From positions 72,854,520-72,918,519 of the forward strand of contig CM069432.1 in assembly GCA_035610365.1 (NCBI GenBank): DNA of 64,000 nucleotides, in the 5' to 3' direction. Positions 35,601-47,085 of the stretch are shown here, in pieces. Each line of letters starts with the position of its first letter. Positions within the stretch are counted from its first letter, which is position 1. A model generated the notes under the pieces. It was not told the DNA's origin and did no database searches. It saw nothing but the letters and a program-made list of their open reading frames with translations. The stretch comes from Aquatica leii. Its lineage: Eukaryota > Arthropoda > Insecta > Coleoptera > Lampyridae. Position numbers and translations under genes: made by a program.

Positions 35601-37070
35601 TAATGATTTAATATTTATAAGAAAGAACATATTAAAAACTGTTCCTGCAATAAACAGGTATTTGTTCAACACACACTTAGACTAAACATGCTAGCAATTT
35701 TTGAAAACGCAATTAACAATCTACATTTACAGTCAAACATAAATTGGTGTTAACCGCATTTAAATAGAATTTAATGCCACACTATAAAAAACAGTTGTTG
35801 TATATAAAAATTAATAACAATTATAAAAGAATTGCAATATTCCAATTAAGGCATAAAATTTCAGCGTTTTACAGAAACTAGATATATTTATAAAGTATAC
35901 TGAAACAACATATAAACACAAATCAAATTAAACATTAAGGTATTATTAATTTGCTATAATTCTTTTTACATTTTATACCATTGTTGCACAGTAAATAACT
36001 GTGTTGCATATTACGTTTTTGTTGACACATTATTAATGGTTGTGTTTGTTAAGAATTTTTTTAAAATTTTTTTTAAATGTTTAGTAGTACCTTTATCATT
36101 ACATTTTTTGTGTTTTTACATAAATACAGTAATGTTTCTATAAATTTGTTTAAATTCAAATTTATTTTGTTTTAATATAGTAATTTTTACAAGTTTATTT
36201 GTTATTCTTTAAGTTATTGTTCGTGAAATTAGATAATAATTTTAATTGTGTAATTGTTGCGTAAAATAATAATAATAATGATAATTTTATTTTGAAACAA
36301 TAAAATAATGTAAAGCAAAGTACTAATACATTCCTTTAAAAAACCAAAAAAGTTTTTTTATATTATAAATAATATGTACAATATGACAAAAGCAACAACT
36401 TATATTAAGTTTTATTTGTATTTGTAGGTACATTAGATAATAAAAATTAATGTATTTTTTTTTATTATGTCATAAATACAAATATAAATATAAAGATAAA
36501 TACATTGCTATAATACAAAGATTAATGGTAAACTGCAAGAGCCATATGTATCTCAAACGTTATCGATATATACAATATATAATATAGCACTTATTGCATT
36601 TTTATATAGTTTTATAAATGTTAACTTCGTTACTATCATTATTGATTATTTAAATTTTTTACAGCGTATTTGTTATAATAATTTATAATTTGTTTTTTTA
36701 AATGTAAAAATAACATTATTATTAACATTAACATTAAATTAATTTTCCAAAGTATATGATCAATTTTTCCAAATCTAAATAATATCAAATATCAAATTGA
36801 TTTAAAATTCTACACTGAATCAAATCAGTTACAACACAGTTAGTTACAAGCATTTAGTTTAATTAGTAGCAAAACATATTTATGTAAATATAACAAAAAC
36901 ATTTAAAATATAATATATTGATTTAGCGTTGGTACCGAAGGCTAAAGTATATAAAAATCTTTAAAAAAGTTTCAGATGTATACAAAATTATACAACTTCA
37001 GAGAATAATATTAATTAATGAAAAATATTCTAGACAAGAAAAAGTCTCAAATACTACAAATTTATAAAAA
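32693..37070. other. AT-rich gene-free stretch
   Basis: More than 4 kb without a credible gene on either strand. ORFs at 33065-33256 and 35169-35402 are low complexity. A purine-rich tract lies near 35340-35500 on the + strand. Confidence 0.6.
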
Positions 37071-37467
37071 GATAAGAACGTCTTCCGGGTTTGAACCGTG
37101 TCATTGTTGTAACCGAAGTTGCCAACGTTTCGCCCACTTTCGTAAGGGGTTTAAACAGGGCGTGAGAGAAATCGAAGAACTCAAACAAGCAACCGAAATC
37201 TAACTAAAAACTTCTCAAAAGTTAGGTAATCAACTTGTGAACCAAGCCAGATTCTAAACTCTAAAAAGGTAAGAAAGAAAACGATAAACTTGAAAAAGCA
37301 AACGAAAATCTAACAAAGAACCACTACAGAGTTAGGTAATCAACTTGTGAACCAAGCCAGATCCTAACTCTATAGAAGTAAAGTGAAGCCCCTTACGAAA
37401 GTGGGCGAAACGTTGGCAACTTCGGTTACAACAATGACACTGTCCAAACCCGGAAAACGTTCTTATC
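37071..37467. mobile_element. Inverted-repeat element with hammerhead-like arms and internal direct repeats
   Basis: Arm 1 (37071-37151) and arm 2 (37389-37467) are inverted copies of about 80 bases. Read outward, each arm contains cccttacgaaagtgggcgaaacgttggcaac, split here for length: a ccc/ggg stem, then cgaaac and gttggc, the 3' half of a hammerhead-like fold; the CUGAUGA half is not intact. Between the arms, gttaggtaatcaacttgtga with a shared extension is repeated at 37221-37253 and 37331-37362 (110-base spacing). The 61-codon ORF here (37018-37203) is a by-product. A PLE-related or foldback origin is inferred. Confidence 0.55.
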
Positions 37468-38001
37468 TTAGTATAGAATCCGACCGTGAAAGCCTTCGCT
37501 ATTACTTTCTCTATTGACTCAACAGAATAAGCACCTCACTAAAAATTTATGCTTGCGTCGAATAAAAAGCAAAATTACTTTTACACGATACAATTTATTA
37601 ATTCGAACCATAATTCTTGTTTAGATAGACACTAATATAATGCCAACATTGTAGAAAATAGCACTATGTTTTTTCTTTATTGTTGACTTTATTTAGTGCT
37701 GCATCTGAGTCAAGCAAACGTCTGTAAATCAATCCCGTAAAAATAAAGATATATTATTTCTTATACTAATGTGGCATCATACGCCACTTATTTGTAAAAT
37801 ACTTTATTTATTAGTATAAAGTTTATGATCCGAACTGATTTAATTTTTACAGTAACCGTTTCTTACACGCGTCATGTGAAATACGAAAATACGTATAATT
37901 GCAATTTAGATGTCATTTCGTATTTGTTTATACAAAATTCTTTGCAAAAATAAATATTAGCTGTTCCAGGTGAGTAAATAATTGACGTAATAAATTAAAA
38001 T
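37468..38001. other. Spacer without a supported gene
   Basis: No coding or structured signal was recognised. Confidence 0.5.
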
Positions 38002-39000
38002 CTAAATATCCATTGCAATATCAAGTTGCCATAGTTTTTTTTTCTTCGCTATGGGTATGACAAATTGCATATTTCCAATTTTTAGTAGAAACATTTGCAA
38101 CTGCTTCATAAAATAGAAAGAAATCTTTCATTTTAAAAGTTGTATTCTGACTTGCTACTTTTCTTTATATATGGCCCGATATCAATTCAATGAGATTGAA
38201 TTCACAGTGATATGGAAGCAATCTTAAAACCAAGCTTGAATGTCTGCCTTTATAAACCTGAGTTTGGTATTTTTTTTTGTTCTTTCGCTATGATACGAAG
38301 CATTGTCTATAACCACCACTAAATGTTCTTCCAAACGTAGCAGAATTTTTTCAAACCAGTTTTCAAATTCATCGTTTTGTGGTAATCTCTAGTTTTCTTG
38401 CATTTGAAGCATAATAAACCATCTTCAAGATAGCCATCTTCTGATCCTACATGAAAAATTATCACTCCTTTGCCAGATGGATTATTTAAGCCTGTCGTTA
38501 GTCCTTGTACGAAGGCCTGCCGTAAAAACAGAATTGTCGAGTTCATCTATACTTTATTTATACTGTGACCAGCATTCACCCAAGTCTCGTCTAAGAAGTA
38601 CAATTTCTTGTCTTTTTCTCGGTATTTTCTGATTTGTCGCAAAAAAAGGTCGCCTCCAAGCAATGACATTATCTTTTTCTCTAAAACCACTGTTGCCAGA
38701 TCTTTTCGTAAATCTATGTAATAAAACAGTCACGTTACAACATTTAGAACCATATCTTGTTTACTCACCAAAACCCAATTTCCTTAATTAATTTCTACAA
38801 ATTACCACGTTTCAATTAAGATAAATTTTTGTCCTCGGTGAGAGCTGCTAATATTTTATTTAGAGTTGGTAGTTCACTTTTGCAAAAAATGAATGCACCA
38901 CACGCATGAAAGTACTTTTAGTTCAGTCATTGATGTTTTTGGTGGTATGCTTTTAGTGGATAATATACGTGCAATTCGTTGTATTTACGAAGAATCTTGA
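38002..39000 (-). pseudogene. Second DDE transposase-related gene, degraded
   Basis: Homologous in layout to the gene at 24.3-26.7 kb. From about 39000 down: LPTLNKILAALTEDKNL with two stops nearby, KLIKEIGF, a GT donor at 38768, a 55-base intron (38714-38768) with acceptor catag, then TKRSGN, KDNVIAWRR, a frameshift at an A7 run (about 38641-38647), and RKYREKDKKLYFLDETWVNAGH with the first catalytic Asp. A tgg-to-tag stop follows (KVW position). The 38546-38319 frame (LNNPSGKGVIIFHVGSEDGYLEDGLL) continues the core; VVVIDNASYHSE gives the second Asp, and PYHCEFNLIELI the Glu, after a deletion. It ends KLWQLDIAMDI at 38002. The gene is dead but keeps D, D and E. Confidence 0.65.
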
Positions 39001-40816
39001 ATACAGTCGAAACGCTTACACCTATTCAAATATGTACAATGTAATATGTGTAAAATAATCAAGAATCGAAGCATATTTGCTGTCGTTGCACTAAATTCGA
39101 CGTTTTAAATTTTGGGATTCTTCGCATTTTTTCCAGAGTAATCTTTAAAAATATTAAGAACGCTTTCCTTCTCTTTAATCGACAAATTCTTGGATACACG
39201 TTTAGATTAAAGTTTGAATAGGAAAGGAATAGGAAAGAGTTCCAACAAACAACAAAATGAATTATCATACGCAAAGTAGCAAGTATGATGTAAAATAGGT
39301 TTTAATAATTCGACCAATAAAAAATTATATTCAAATGTAGAGCATTTTTGTAGGGCGGAGTAAACAAAGAATATTATAGCTGTTACCGACATATAGCGCA
39401 AGTGAAATTATAGGTAAAATAAAGTTGTGATGAATCATTAAAAGAAAGAAACAAAGTATAAAAATTGAAATCTGGTAAAAATAATTTATTTTTATAAATA
39501 ATAGAAAACATGTTGTTAGTGCTTTTCTACATGTTGTAAAACTAGTTGAAACTAAAAATAAACAAATACTACAAAAAAGTTTGTTAAAAAGATATTTAGT
39601 TTTTTTTATAATTTAGTATTGTTGAAATAAACAATAAAATTATTTGATACAATTTACTTTTCTGGATAATTCTGATATTATCACACAAGTTGAGTTTTTG
39701 TCTCACGTTGCAATGGACATCTTTAGCCCAGAACAAACTATGTCATTGCCAATCTTTGCAACCACCGATTTAAAAACTATTTGAAATATTAAGTAGTTAA
39801 AAAGTTAATGACATTTTGGCTGTTACTAATTCTAAAATAATTAAAAGAATTTTATGTATAGTAAACGAAAAAAACTTTCTAATGCTAAAACTCGTTAATA
39901 AACAATGCGTGTTTGTTAAAAACACAAAACAACACAACATAGTTTTGCAAGTAATTAGAAAATTGACATTATTTTTAGCAAATAAAATAAAGATTATTTA
40001 TACATAGAAAGTATGATTATTTTAAAAAAATAAGAATTTAAGCAAAAAATATTAAATTATGGTGATGGGTTTGACAGCTTAAGAATTAATGATTTAAGGA
40101 ATCTTAAAAACGACAATTTTATTAAATGTATACTATACATAAGAAGGTTCTTACCTCAAAGTAAGAGTTATGATAAACAACGTGCTTGTTTAGAAAAATT
40201 TTTGCATTGTGTTTGATAATTTTGGAAAATTTTTATTTGGAATTAGAATTTTACAATTTAAAAAAAATTGTTGTTTAGAACTTAAATCTGGGTTTATCAG
40301 TGTAACATGTAAACATTCTTTACCTTAATGATTCACAATAATTTAGTAACTTGTGTTTAATAAATTTAACTAATGCTGCTATTGTAGACAAAAAACATAT
40401 TATTACAGTTTTAACAATATACGTAAATACAAACATGGTATTTACTAATCTTAGATAACTATACAAACGACTTGTTACGTTTTTAGTTAGTGGTTACTAA
40501 CGATTGTTTAGTGTTTAATTAACATTCGTGGGTATAAGTTGTTAACACGAAGAAAAACTTCTAGTCTTCCTCTACAATATTGTTGTGAAGAAAACAAGAA
40601 TTTTTTTTTCGTGTTAACAAATTTTAACCTACGATCATTCTTACTATGAGATGAACAGAAACCACTTTATTACATTGAATTCGTGTTTATGCGAATTAAA
40701 AGTACGAGATCTGGCTGCATGATTTCGACGTTTATCTATTTTCTAATTATTAAAATATTTATTTCATAAAAACGTTTTCTTTTTTTTTGAAAAATTTAAG
40801 GCTTGTTTTTATTTAA
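39001..40816. other. AT-rich stretch with one small hairpin
   Basis: No supported gene. gttaacacgaagaaaaa (40541-40557) pairs with the run ending cgtgttaac (40601-40618), enclosing a 43-base loop that itself holds acaatattgt. ORFs at 39059-39401 and 39816-40007 show no motif. Confidence 0.5.
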
Positions 40817-41008
40817 TTACTTTTTGAAAAGTTGACTGAAGTATCTTTCCATCTTTTGGGCGGCCATTTTGGCAGTCTGGAAAATGCTGATTGTATCTCT
40901 TAGTGTGCCGGTAATGAAACTGAATGTTCTCGTTTGATTATCGTGCACCATTCTTTTTCTTTTAGATGTTTTTGTGTTGTAGTTTGATATCAGCTTAAAG
41001 CTATACGC
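40817..41008 (-). CDS. Possible terminal coding exon, unknown protein
   Basis: A frame open from the codon after a TGA (41009-41011) down to a TAA at 40817-40819 has non-low-complexity content: a basic patch (TKTSKRKR), then ITGTLRDTISIFQTAKMAAQ and MERYFSQLFKK. An internal ATG at 40949-40951 gives 44 codons. The region is GC-richer than its surroundings, and the amphipathic helix-like end resembles the C-terminus of a DNA-binding or transposon protein. No acceptor of good quality and no partner exon was found. The family is not recognised. Confidence 0.3.
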   Translation of the reverse strand, partial: AYSFKLISNYNTKTSKRKRMVHDNQTRTFSFITGTLRDTISIFQTAKMAAQKMERYFSQLFKK

Positions 41009-41535
41009 TCAGCACCGTTCATCAGAAAATAACGCTGTCGTACGCCGTTTTAATACTATTACGCAGGCGGCAATGCTTAATGTATAATGTATTAATTTAA
41101 ATTTATTAACAGTACGATCTTGTAATAAAAACTGATAATGAATTTTTTTAAACACATTTGGAAAAAATTAATTAAAAAAAAATAATTTGTAGATAAATAA
41201 TTGACTCGATCTTAACTTTTATAAAATTTTAGCAAAAAATAAATTATTAAAAATTTAAAAAAAATTACTGCGTGTTTGTTTTATGGACTTGTACTGCATT
41301 AACCTTCTCGTGAACTTACGTACTTTTAACTATTACCAACTCCTATTTGCAATCACTATTAAATAAGCACGTTGGCAAAAAAAAAATTTCTATTAATAAC
41401 TGTCTATAAAAATTGCAGGTTAATTAACAAGCAGGTAGGCGTATAAATTATGAACCCTGAAGTAATCTTACTTACAGTATAGCTTTTGGCAGTTAATTAT
41501 ATCTAAACTTGTTAACAGATTTTATAATAATAATT

Positions 41536-41537
<2 letters not shown>

Positions 41538-41629
<92 letters not shown>

Positions 41630-41631
41630 TA
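41538..41631. repeat. (TAA)n microsatellite
   Basis: About 30 near-perfect TAA units directly abut the 5' end of the non-LTR element. The Tyr-rich minus-strand ORF that covers it (41512-41823) is an artefact of this repeat. Confidence 0.95.
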
Positions 41632-41996
41632 GGGGTCAAGGTCGTAGACCAGGAACACTTGATGCGTAATACAAGGGTGTGCAGCCAACGGCGACACCCG
41701 TTTTAGCCTCTCAGTGTCCAAGACCGTTCGCCCGTAGCTTCGGCTACATCCTGCAAGAGGTGACCCTGCTTTTGCAGAAGGCGACGGATCTAGGGGAGTA
41801 AACCCTGAATCAAAAATCCGCAACTCAAGGTGTTTCCGTGCCGAGGGGTTCTCACGTCAGTGAACGGCTCTGTGTTATGAGTCTTGTACGGTTCTTCACC
41901 GATGATTGTTGCTAACGCAGTAATAGGGGGTTTATCGGTGTTTCTGTTTTTTCTCTTCCCCATGGGCTGGCGGTAGCCAAAAAACGCGATCCCTTT

Positions 41997-43364
41997 ATGA
42001 TTATGGAACCTAATGATTTATCAAACGGGTCGGGGTTTGGGCAGAACCCCGTTCGGAGCCCGCATTCTCTACCCTTAGATGGTGCGTCAGGTAGCGACTC
42101 CCATCTACATGGAGCTACCAAACCCGGCGAGTTTCAGGACACGAGAAAGGCAAGCGGCATACATAAACAACCCGAAAGCGCGAACAAGGAAAAGGCGGAG
42201 ACATTTCCCCGGTTTCTTTTCGTTAAAAGAGAGGAAGAAAATTTTGAAAAAATTTCTCCATTTTTAATTAGTAGATCAATATATGGTATAGCAGGAAAGA
42301 CAAAAAATATTAAAAAAATAAAAGAAGGATTATTAATTGAAACGGTATCAAACCCGCAAACAAGGAAACTATTGTCTGTAACAAGAATAGCAGACCATAA
42401 TGTCAAGGTAGAACCACATCTAACGTTAAATAATAGCAAGGGCGTTATTTATTGTCCAGATTTTTTAAACTGCACAATTGAGGAAATTTTAATAGGACTC
42501 GAAAGCGAAAATGTCATTGGTGTAAAACGCATCAAAACAAAACGTAATAACGAATGGGTAGACAGTCCAAACCACATTCTAACGTTTAATACTCCAATAA
42601 TTCCACGGACAATAAACGGAGCATTTTATAAACTTCAGGTACGACCATATATACCATCTCCGTTGAGATGTTTCAGACGCCAAAAATTTGGGCACGCAGC
42701 TATAAACTGCAAAAATGATCAATTATGTATTTGTGGCAAACCGCCGTATGAAGGGCAATCCTGTGAAAATTCTATATGTGTTAATTGCAATGGCCCCCAT
42801 ACCGCTTGCTCCCGCATATGCCCAGAATATCAAAAGGAAATGTCTATACAAGAACCTAAAATAACAAAAAAAATTTCCTACCACGAAGCTAAACAGGAAT
42901 TGAAACTCTCACCCATTAGTCAGTTTAAATCGTTTGCCTCCGTAACATCTAACAATGCAAACTTGGACCAAATAATAAAATCAATATTGCCTGAAATTCA
43001 AAAGTCAGTTACCGCTACAGTCACTAATACACTGAAAGACCTAGTGCCAACCCTAGCGAACTAATTAAATACAAAAATAATTCCCAACCAAGAATGCACA
43101 CTTAGAAATAAAGCGGGAACAGAAGGAAATCAAACGCTGAGAGATGAGGTGAGAGATATAACGTTAGCAACGATACATTCTTCTTTCCCTATGGAAGGTG
43201 TTGAATCTTCGAAAAAAAGGGCTTTACCAGCATCCCCCACCGACTCGATTACGAGCGAGGTGATAGATGCTGAATTCGTGAACCCTATCACACGAAAACA
43301 AAAAAAAAGTTGGCCGAAAGGGAAACCTCGAAAATCGAGTGTTTTACCTTCAAGTCAAAAGTAA
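41997..43364 (+). pseudogene. ORF1 (gag-like RNA-binding protein) with one in-frame stop
   Basis: ORF1p binds element RNA. The frame begins at ATG 41997 (an alternative later start cannot be excluded), is Ser/Gly-rich at first, then has an RRM-like region (residues about 75-225: RSIYGIAGK, ITRIADHNVKVEPH, SENVIGVKRI, LQVRPYIPSPLRC). Zinc knuckles follow: CFRRQKFGHAAINC (its second Cys is Arg here), CICGKPPYEGQSC and CVNCNGPHTACSRIC. An in-frame TAA at 43062-43064 interrupts the frame, which stays open beyond it for 100 codons to 43362-43364 and ends with a basic PKGKPRK tail typical of these proteins. The stop is therefore probably a point mutation. Confidence 0.75.
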
Positions 43365-43619
43365 TCTGTGATATTTTTATATATCTAGTCATTTTTATTT
43401 ATCTAGTCATTTTACTTGTTTTGTCTTTTATACGTCCTTTTATCGTCTTATACTTATTCGTTATTTATTTATTTATCTATTTATTTATTTATTATATAGT
43501 TATATTTATACTCTTTTGTCCGTCTATAGTTACATAATATTTGTCTACAAGTTCTTATACATTTTTATATACACGTAATTACTCATCTCGATTAAAACAA
43601 ACCATCTAAACAAAACAAA
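43365..43619 (+). other. Inter-ORF region with ATTT-type simple repeat
   Basis: About 255 bases between ORF1 and ORF2 are pyrimidine- and T-rich, with repeated tatctagtcatttt and (ATTT)n units at 43462-43495. No coding function is expected. Confidence 0.6.
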
Positions 43620-46600
43620 ATGGAAAAAGTAATCCAATAGAACTGTAACGGTTGCAGATATCATCTCCCCGAATTACAACTATTAATAAACAAGTATGAT
43701 CCATTCTGGCTATGCATACAAGAAACTCATTTTAAATCAAATGAAAGCTTTACTCTTCGAAATTATAACATACATCAATTAGACGTAAACACCACTGGCC
43801 GCGCAAAAGGGGGAGTTGCGATACTTCTAAAAACATCCATTCCTAATACACGCATAAACATACAGTCGAGATTACAAGTAATTGCTGCTCAACTAGAATT
43901 TCCATTAAAAGTTACAATATGTAACATGTACCTACCAGACTCAAGTTGGACGTTAAATGACATTAAAACAATGATACAGCAGCTACCTAAACCATTCATC
44001 ATAATGGGTGATTTTAATGCACACTCGTCGATATGGAGTTCGAAAAGAACTGACCAAAAAGGTGTTACCCTAGAAAACATCTTCGACGAAGAAAACCTGG
44101 TTATACTGAACACCGGAGAAAACACACATTTTAACCAATACTTGGGGAGTGAATCAGCAATCGACCTGACTATAACAACACCATCAATCGCATCAAATCT
44201 TTCCTGGGCACCAATAAATGATCTTTACCACAGCGACCACTACCCAATAATCATATCCACAAAAAGACCAAAAATAACATTTCAATCTAAAGAAAAATGG
44301 ATAATTAAGAGAGCTGACTGGAAACTATACCAAAATTCTGTTAAAAGTATGGTTCTAAATAACAATGCTAAAGAAGACGTAAAAATGTTAACCGCCGCAA
44401 TCATAGAAGCGGCCCAGGCAAGCATACCCACGTCCAACGGAGTGAAATCTCACAAAAATGTGCCTTGGTGGAACAACGGTATTAAAACCGCACTTCAATC
44501 AAAAACACGTGCTTTCAACGTATTTAAAAGGTGCCCAAATGTAGAAAATTTAATCGAATTTAAAAAAAGACGAGCAATTGCCCGCAGAAAAATTCTAGAA
44601 AGCAAACGTACCTCTTGGCAAACGTTCGTATCCACGATGACAAACCAAACCTCACCAAACGAAATTTGGAGCAAGATACGCCGTATAAGCAATGCAACGC
44701 CTCAAAACCAAGGAATAACTCTAGAAATCAATAACAATTTTACGAACGATACATTAACCGTTGCTGAAGAATTTGCAAACGAGTTTCAAAAAGCAAGCGA
44801 TGATAGAAACTATGAAGAACCATTTAACTTGCTTAAAAAACAAAAAGAACTAGACACTATTAATTTTTCTACCAACGAGCATCTCAACTATAACAATAAT
44901 TTTACCATGTCGGAACTAACACAGGCGTTAAGAAATTGCAAAGAATCAGCTCCCGGGCCAGACCGAATCACTTATAGCATGATAAAAAATCTACCCTACG
45001 AAAAACAAAAGCAATTACTTAGAATTTACAATAACATATGGCACAATGGTTACTACCCTACAGAATGGAAAACGGCAATAATAATCCCCATCTTAAAACC
45101 TAATAAAGACCCAAAACATACATCTAGTTATCGGCCAATATCCCTAACCTCCAGCGTCAGTAAGGTACTAGAAAAAATGGTAAACGCTAGATTAACCTGG
45201 TTCCTAGAAACAGAAGAACTGTTATCAAAAGCGCAGATGGGAAGCCGAAAACACCACTCGACAAACGATGCGCTAGTATTTCTAGAAAACGAAATACTAA
45301 ACGCTTTTATTCAAAAGCAACATTTAGTGGTAGTAACTTTTGACATCCAACGCGCCTTCGATATGACGTGGAGGTATGCTATATTAAAAAGATTACACAC
45401 TTGGGGAATCAGAGGACGGCTACCTAAATTTCTTAGCAATTACATAAAAAACAGAAAATTTTACACCCAAATAGGTCAAAGTTCATCAACCGTAAGACCA
45501 TTGCAAAATGGAATACCCAAGGATCGATACTAAGTGCGACACTATTTGTAGTGGCAATGCAGAATCTAATAGAAGCTATACCGCCCAACATAAAATATTA
45601 TGCATACGTCGACGATCTATTGATATGTCACAACCACAAAGAAATGCTCTCTATCGAAGAAACTCTGCAACACGGAATCAACGAACTAGCTAGTGCAGCA
45701 GCTGACGTAGGCTTTAAATTTTCCGAAAATAAAACAAACAGTGTTCATTTCTGCAGACTCCGCACACCACATACCCACCAACATCTAAACATAAATGGCG
45801 TAGAGATCCCAAACAATAGTACCATTAAAATTCTAGGAGTAACTTTTGATAGTAAATTGTACTGGAATGAACACATCACAAACATTATAACGTTGTGCAA
45901 AAAGCAATTAAACATCATAAAATGCATATCAAGCTTAAAATGGGGTGCAGACAAAAACATTTTAACAAACATTTTTAGAAGCCTCATATTAAGCAAACTT
46001 GACTACGGTAATATAGTATATGGATCCGCCAGAAAGAGCAGATTAAAAACTCTCGACATCATATACAATACAGGAGTAAGGCTTTGCACAGGAGCATACA
46101 GAACAAGTCCGGCACACGCCATGTCTTGCATAGTTGGACTACTACCACTTAGTTACCGAAGACAATTACAGCTATTAAAATATATTGTATAAAAATACAA
46201 AACAATCACAATCATATAAACAGCAAACTTTTTAAAATAACAAAAGATCACGATTTGTACACAAACTATAGACAAAAACCAACCTATGCAAGACCAAGCT
46301 ATATAAGAGCACTAGAACTCGCTGACAACATCAATATTGAAATAAAACCGCTACAAACTTGTAACTACCAACCAAATCCACCTTGGCTAAATTGTAATAT
46401 TACAAATTCCAATTTAAAAGAAATATTAAATAGTGCTAACCACGAAATCGGTAATCTGTGGCAAGAGGAGTGGAACACCACAAACACTCAATTGAAAACA
46501 ATCAAACCATGCGTTAAACCCTGGAAGACAATATACTTTCGTAAAAGACGAGAAGAAGTCGTTTTAACGCGTCTACGTATCGGACACACTAATTTAACAT

Positions 46601-46818
46601 CGTCTTATACATTAACAAATAGACAAATGCCAAAATGCGAAACCTGCAATACAGCGCTAACAGTACCACACATAATTTTGTACTGTATAAAATATAAAAA
46701 CCAACGAATAAAACTAAAATTATCACAGAAATTAGAAGAAGTGTTACAAAATGATGTAAATAGCACAAAAGTAGTTTTATCTTATTTATATGAATCCCAA
46801 CTGTTTTTAAAGATTTGA
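43620..46818 (+). pseudogene. ORF2: APE endonuclease + reverse transcriptase + C-terminal CCHC, without RNase H
   Basis: ORF2 makes target-primed copies of the element. ATG 43620 is followed after six codons by TAG (43638-43640) in the NxNG motif region of the APE domain. The domain then runs through LCIQETHF, GDFNAHS (about 44010) and SDHYPI (about 44240). RT follows: APGPDRITYSMIK, SSYRPISLTSSVSKVLEKM, FDIQRAFD, QNGIP. A one-base loss near 45517 shifts the frame; the next segment (45551-46192) has YAYVDDLLIC, the active site. A second shift at 46190 leads to 46193-46818, with PPWL, WQEEW, RLRIGHTNLTSSY and CETCNTALTVPHIILYC. The RNase H domain that usually lies between the PPW and WQEEW motifs in I/Nimb elements is missing. 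Confidence 0.85.
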
Positions 46819-46888
46819 AATTAGAAATGTAGGAGAAAAGCAAAAGTAAGAGAAAACATAGCTAATGGCCACAGTAGCCGATGCTATT

Positions 46889-47085
46889 AAAAATAAAAAA
46901 ATAAAAAATAATAATAATAATAATAACAATAATAATAATAATAATAAACACGCTCACAAGGTCATAAACACAGAATACACCACATACACTCAGCAATGAA
47001 CGCAAAGTCTGAGAGAAAAGTAGGATAACAACAATAATAATAATAATAATAATATTAATAATAATAATAATAATTGTAACAATAA
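46889..47085. repeat. 3' (TAA)n tail and second TAA tract
   Basis: Two trinucleotide blocks (about 46900-46948 and 47031-47082) flank an 80-base non-repeat segment (cacgctcacaaggtc...). The first is the element's tail; the second may be the rest of the target microsatellite or the tail of another insertion. Confidence 0.7.

Larger units (their letters stand above)
41632..46948 (+). mobile_element. I/Nimb-type non-LTR retrotransposon, near full length
   Basis: Two ORFs, an untranslated leader of about 365 bases with a GC-rich start (ggggtcaaggtcgtagacc), and a 3' end of ttaaaaataaaaaaat followed by a (TAA)n tail (about 46900-46948). The whole is bounded on the 5' side by the same trinucleotide repeat. 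Composition is clearly less AT-rich than the flanks. ORF1 has gag-like CCHC knuckles and ORF2 has endonuclease and RT domains, as in the I/Nimb/jockey-like superclade; TAA tails are known from I elements. Inactivating changes are few (one stop in ORF1; one stop and two frameshifts in ORF2), so this is a fairly young copy. Confidence 0.85.

Noticed and set aside
37018..37203. 61-codon ORF with Cys-rich stretch (CHCCNRSCQ)
   Set aside because: The Cys-rich part is the inverted-repeat arm read in one frame; its mirror copy at 37.4 kb is not coding.
41512..41823. 103-codon minus-strand ORF rich in Tyr
   Set aside because: It is the reverse reading of the TAA microsatellite plus the non-LTR leader; there is no protein motif.
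46589..46843. Minus-strand ORFs over the non-LTR element (also 44495-44692, 45745-45996, 43889-44125)
   Set aside because: Antisense shadows of the clear ORF2 coding sequence.
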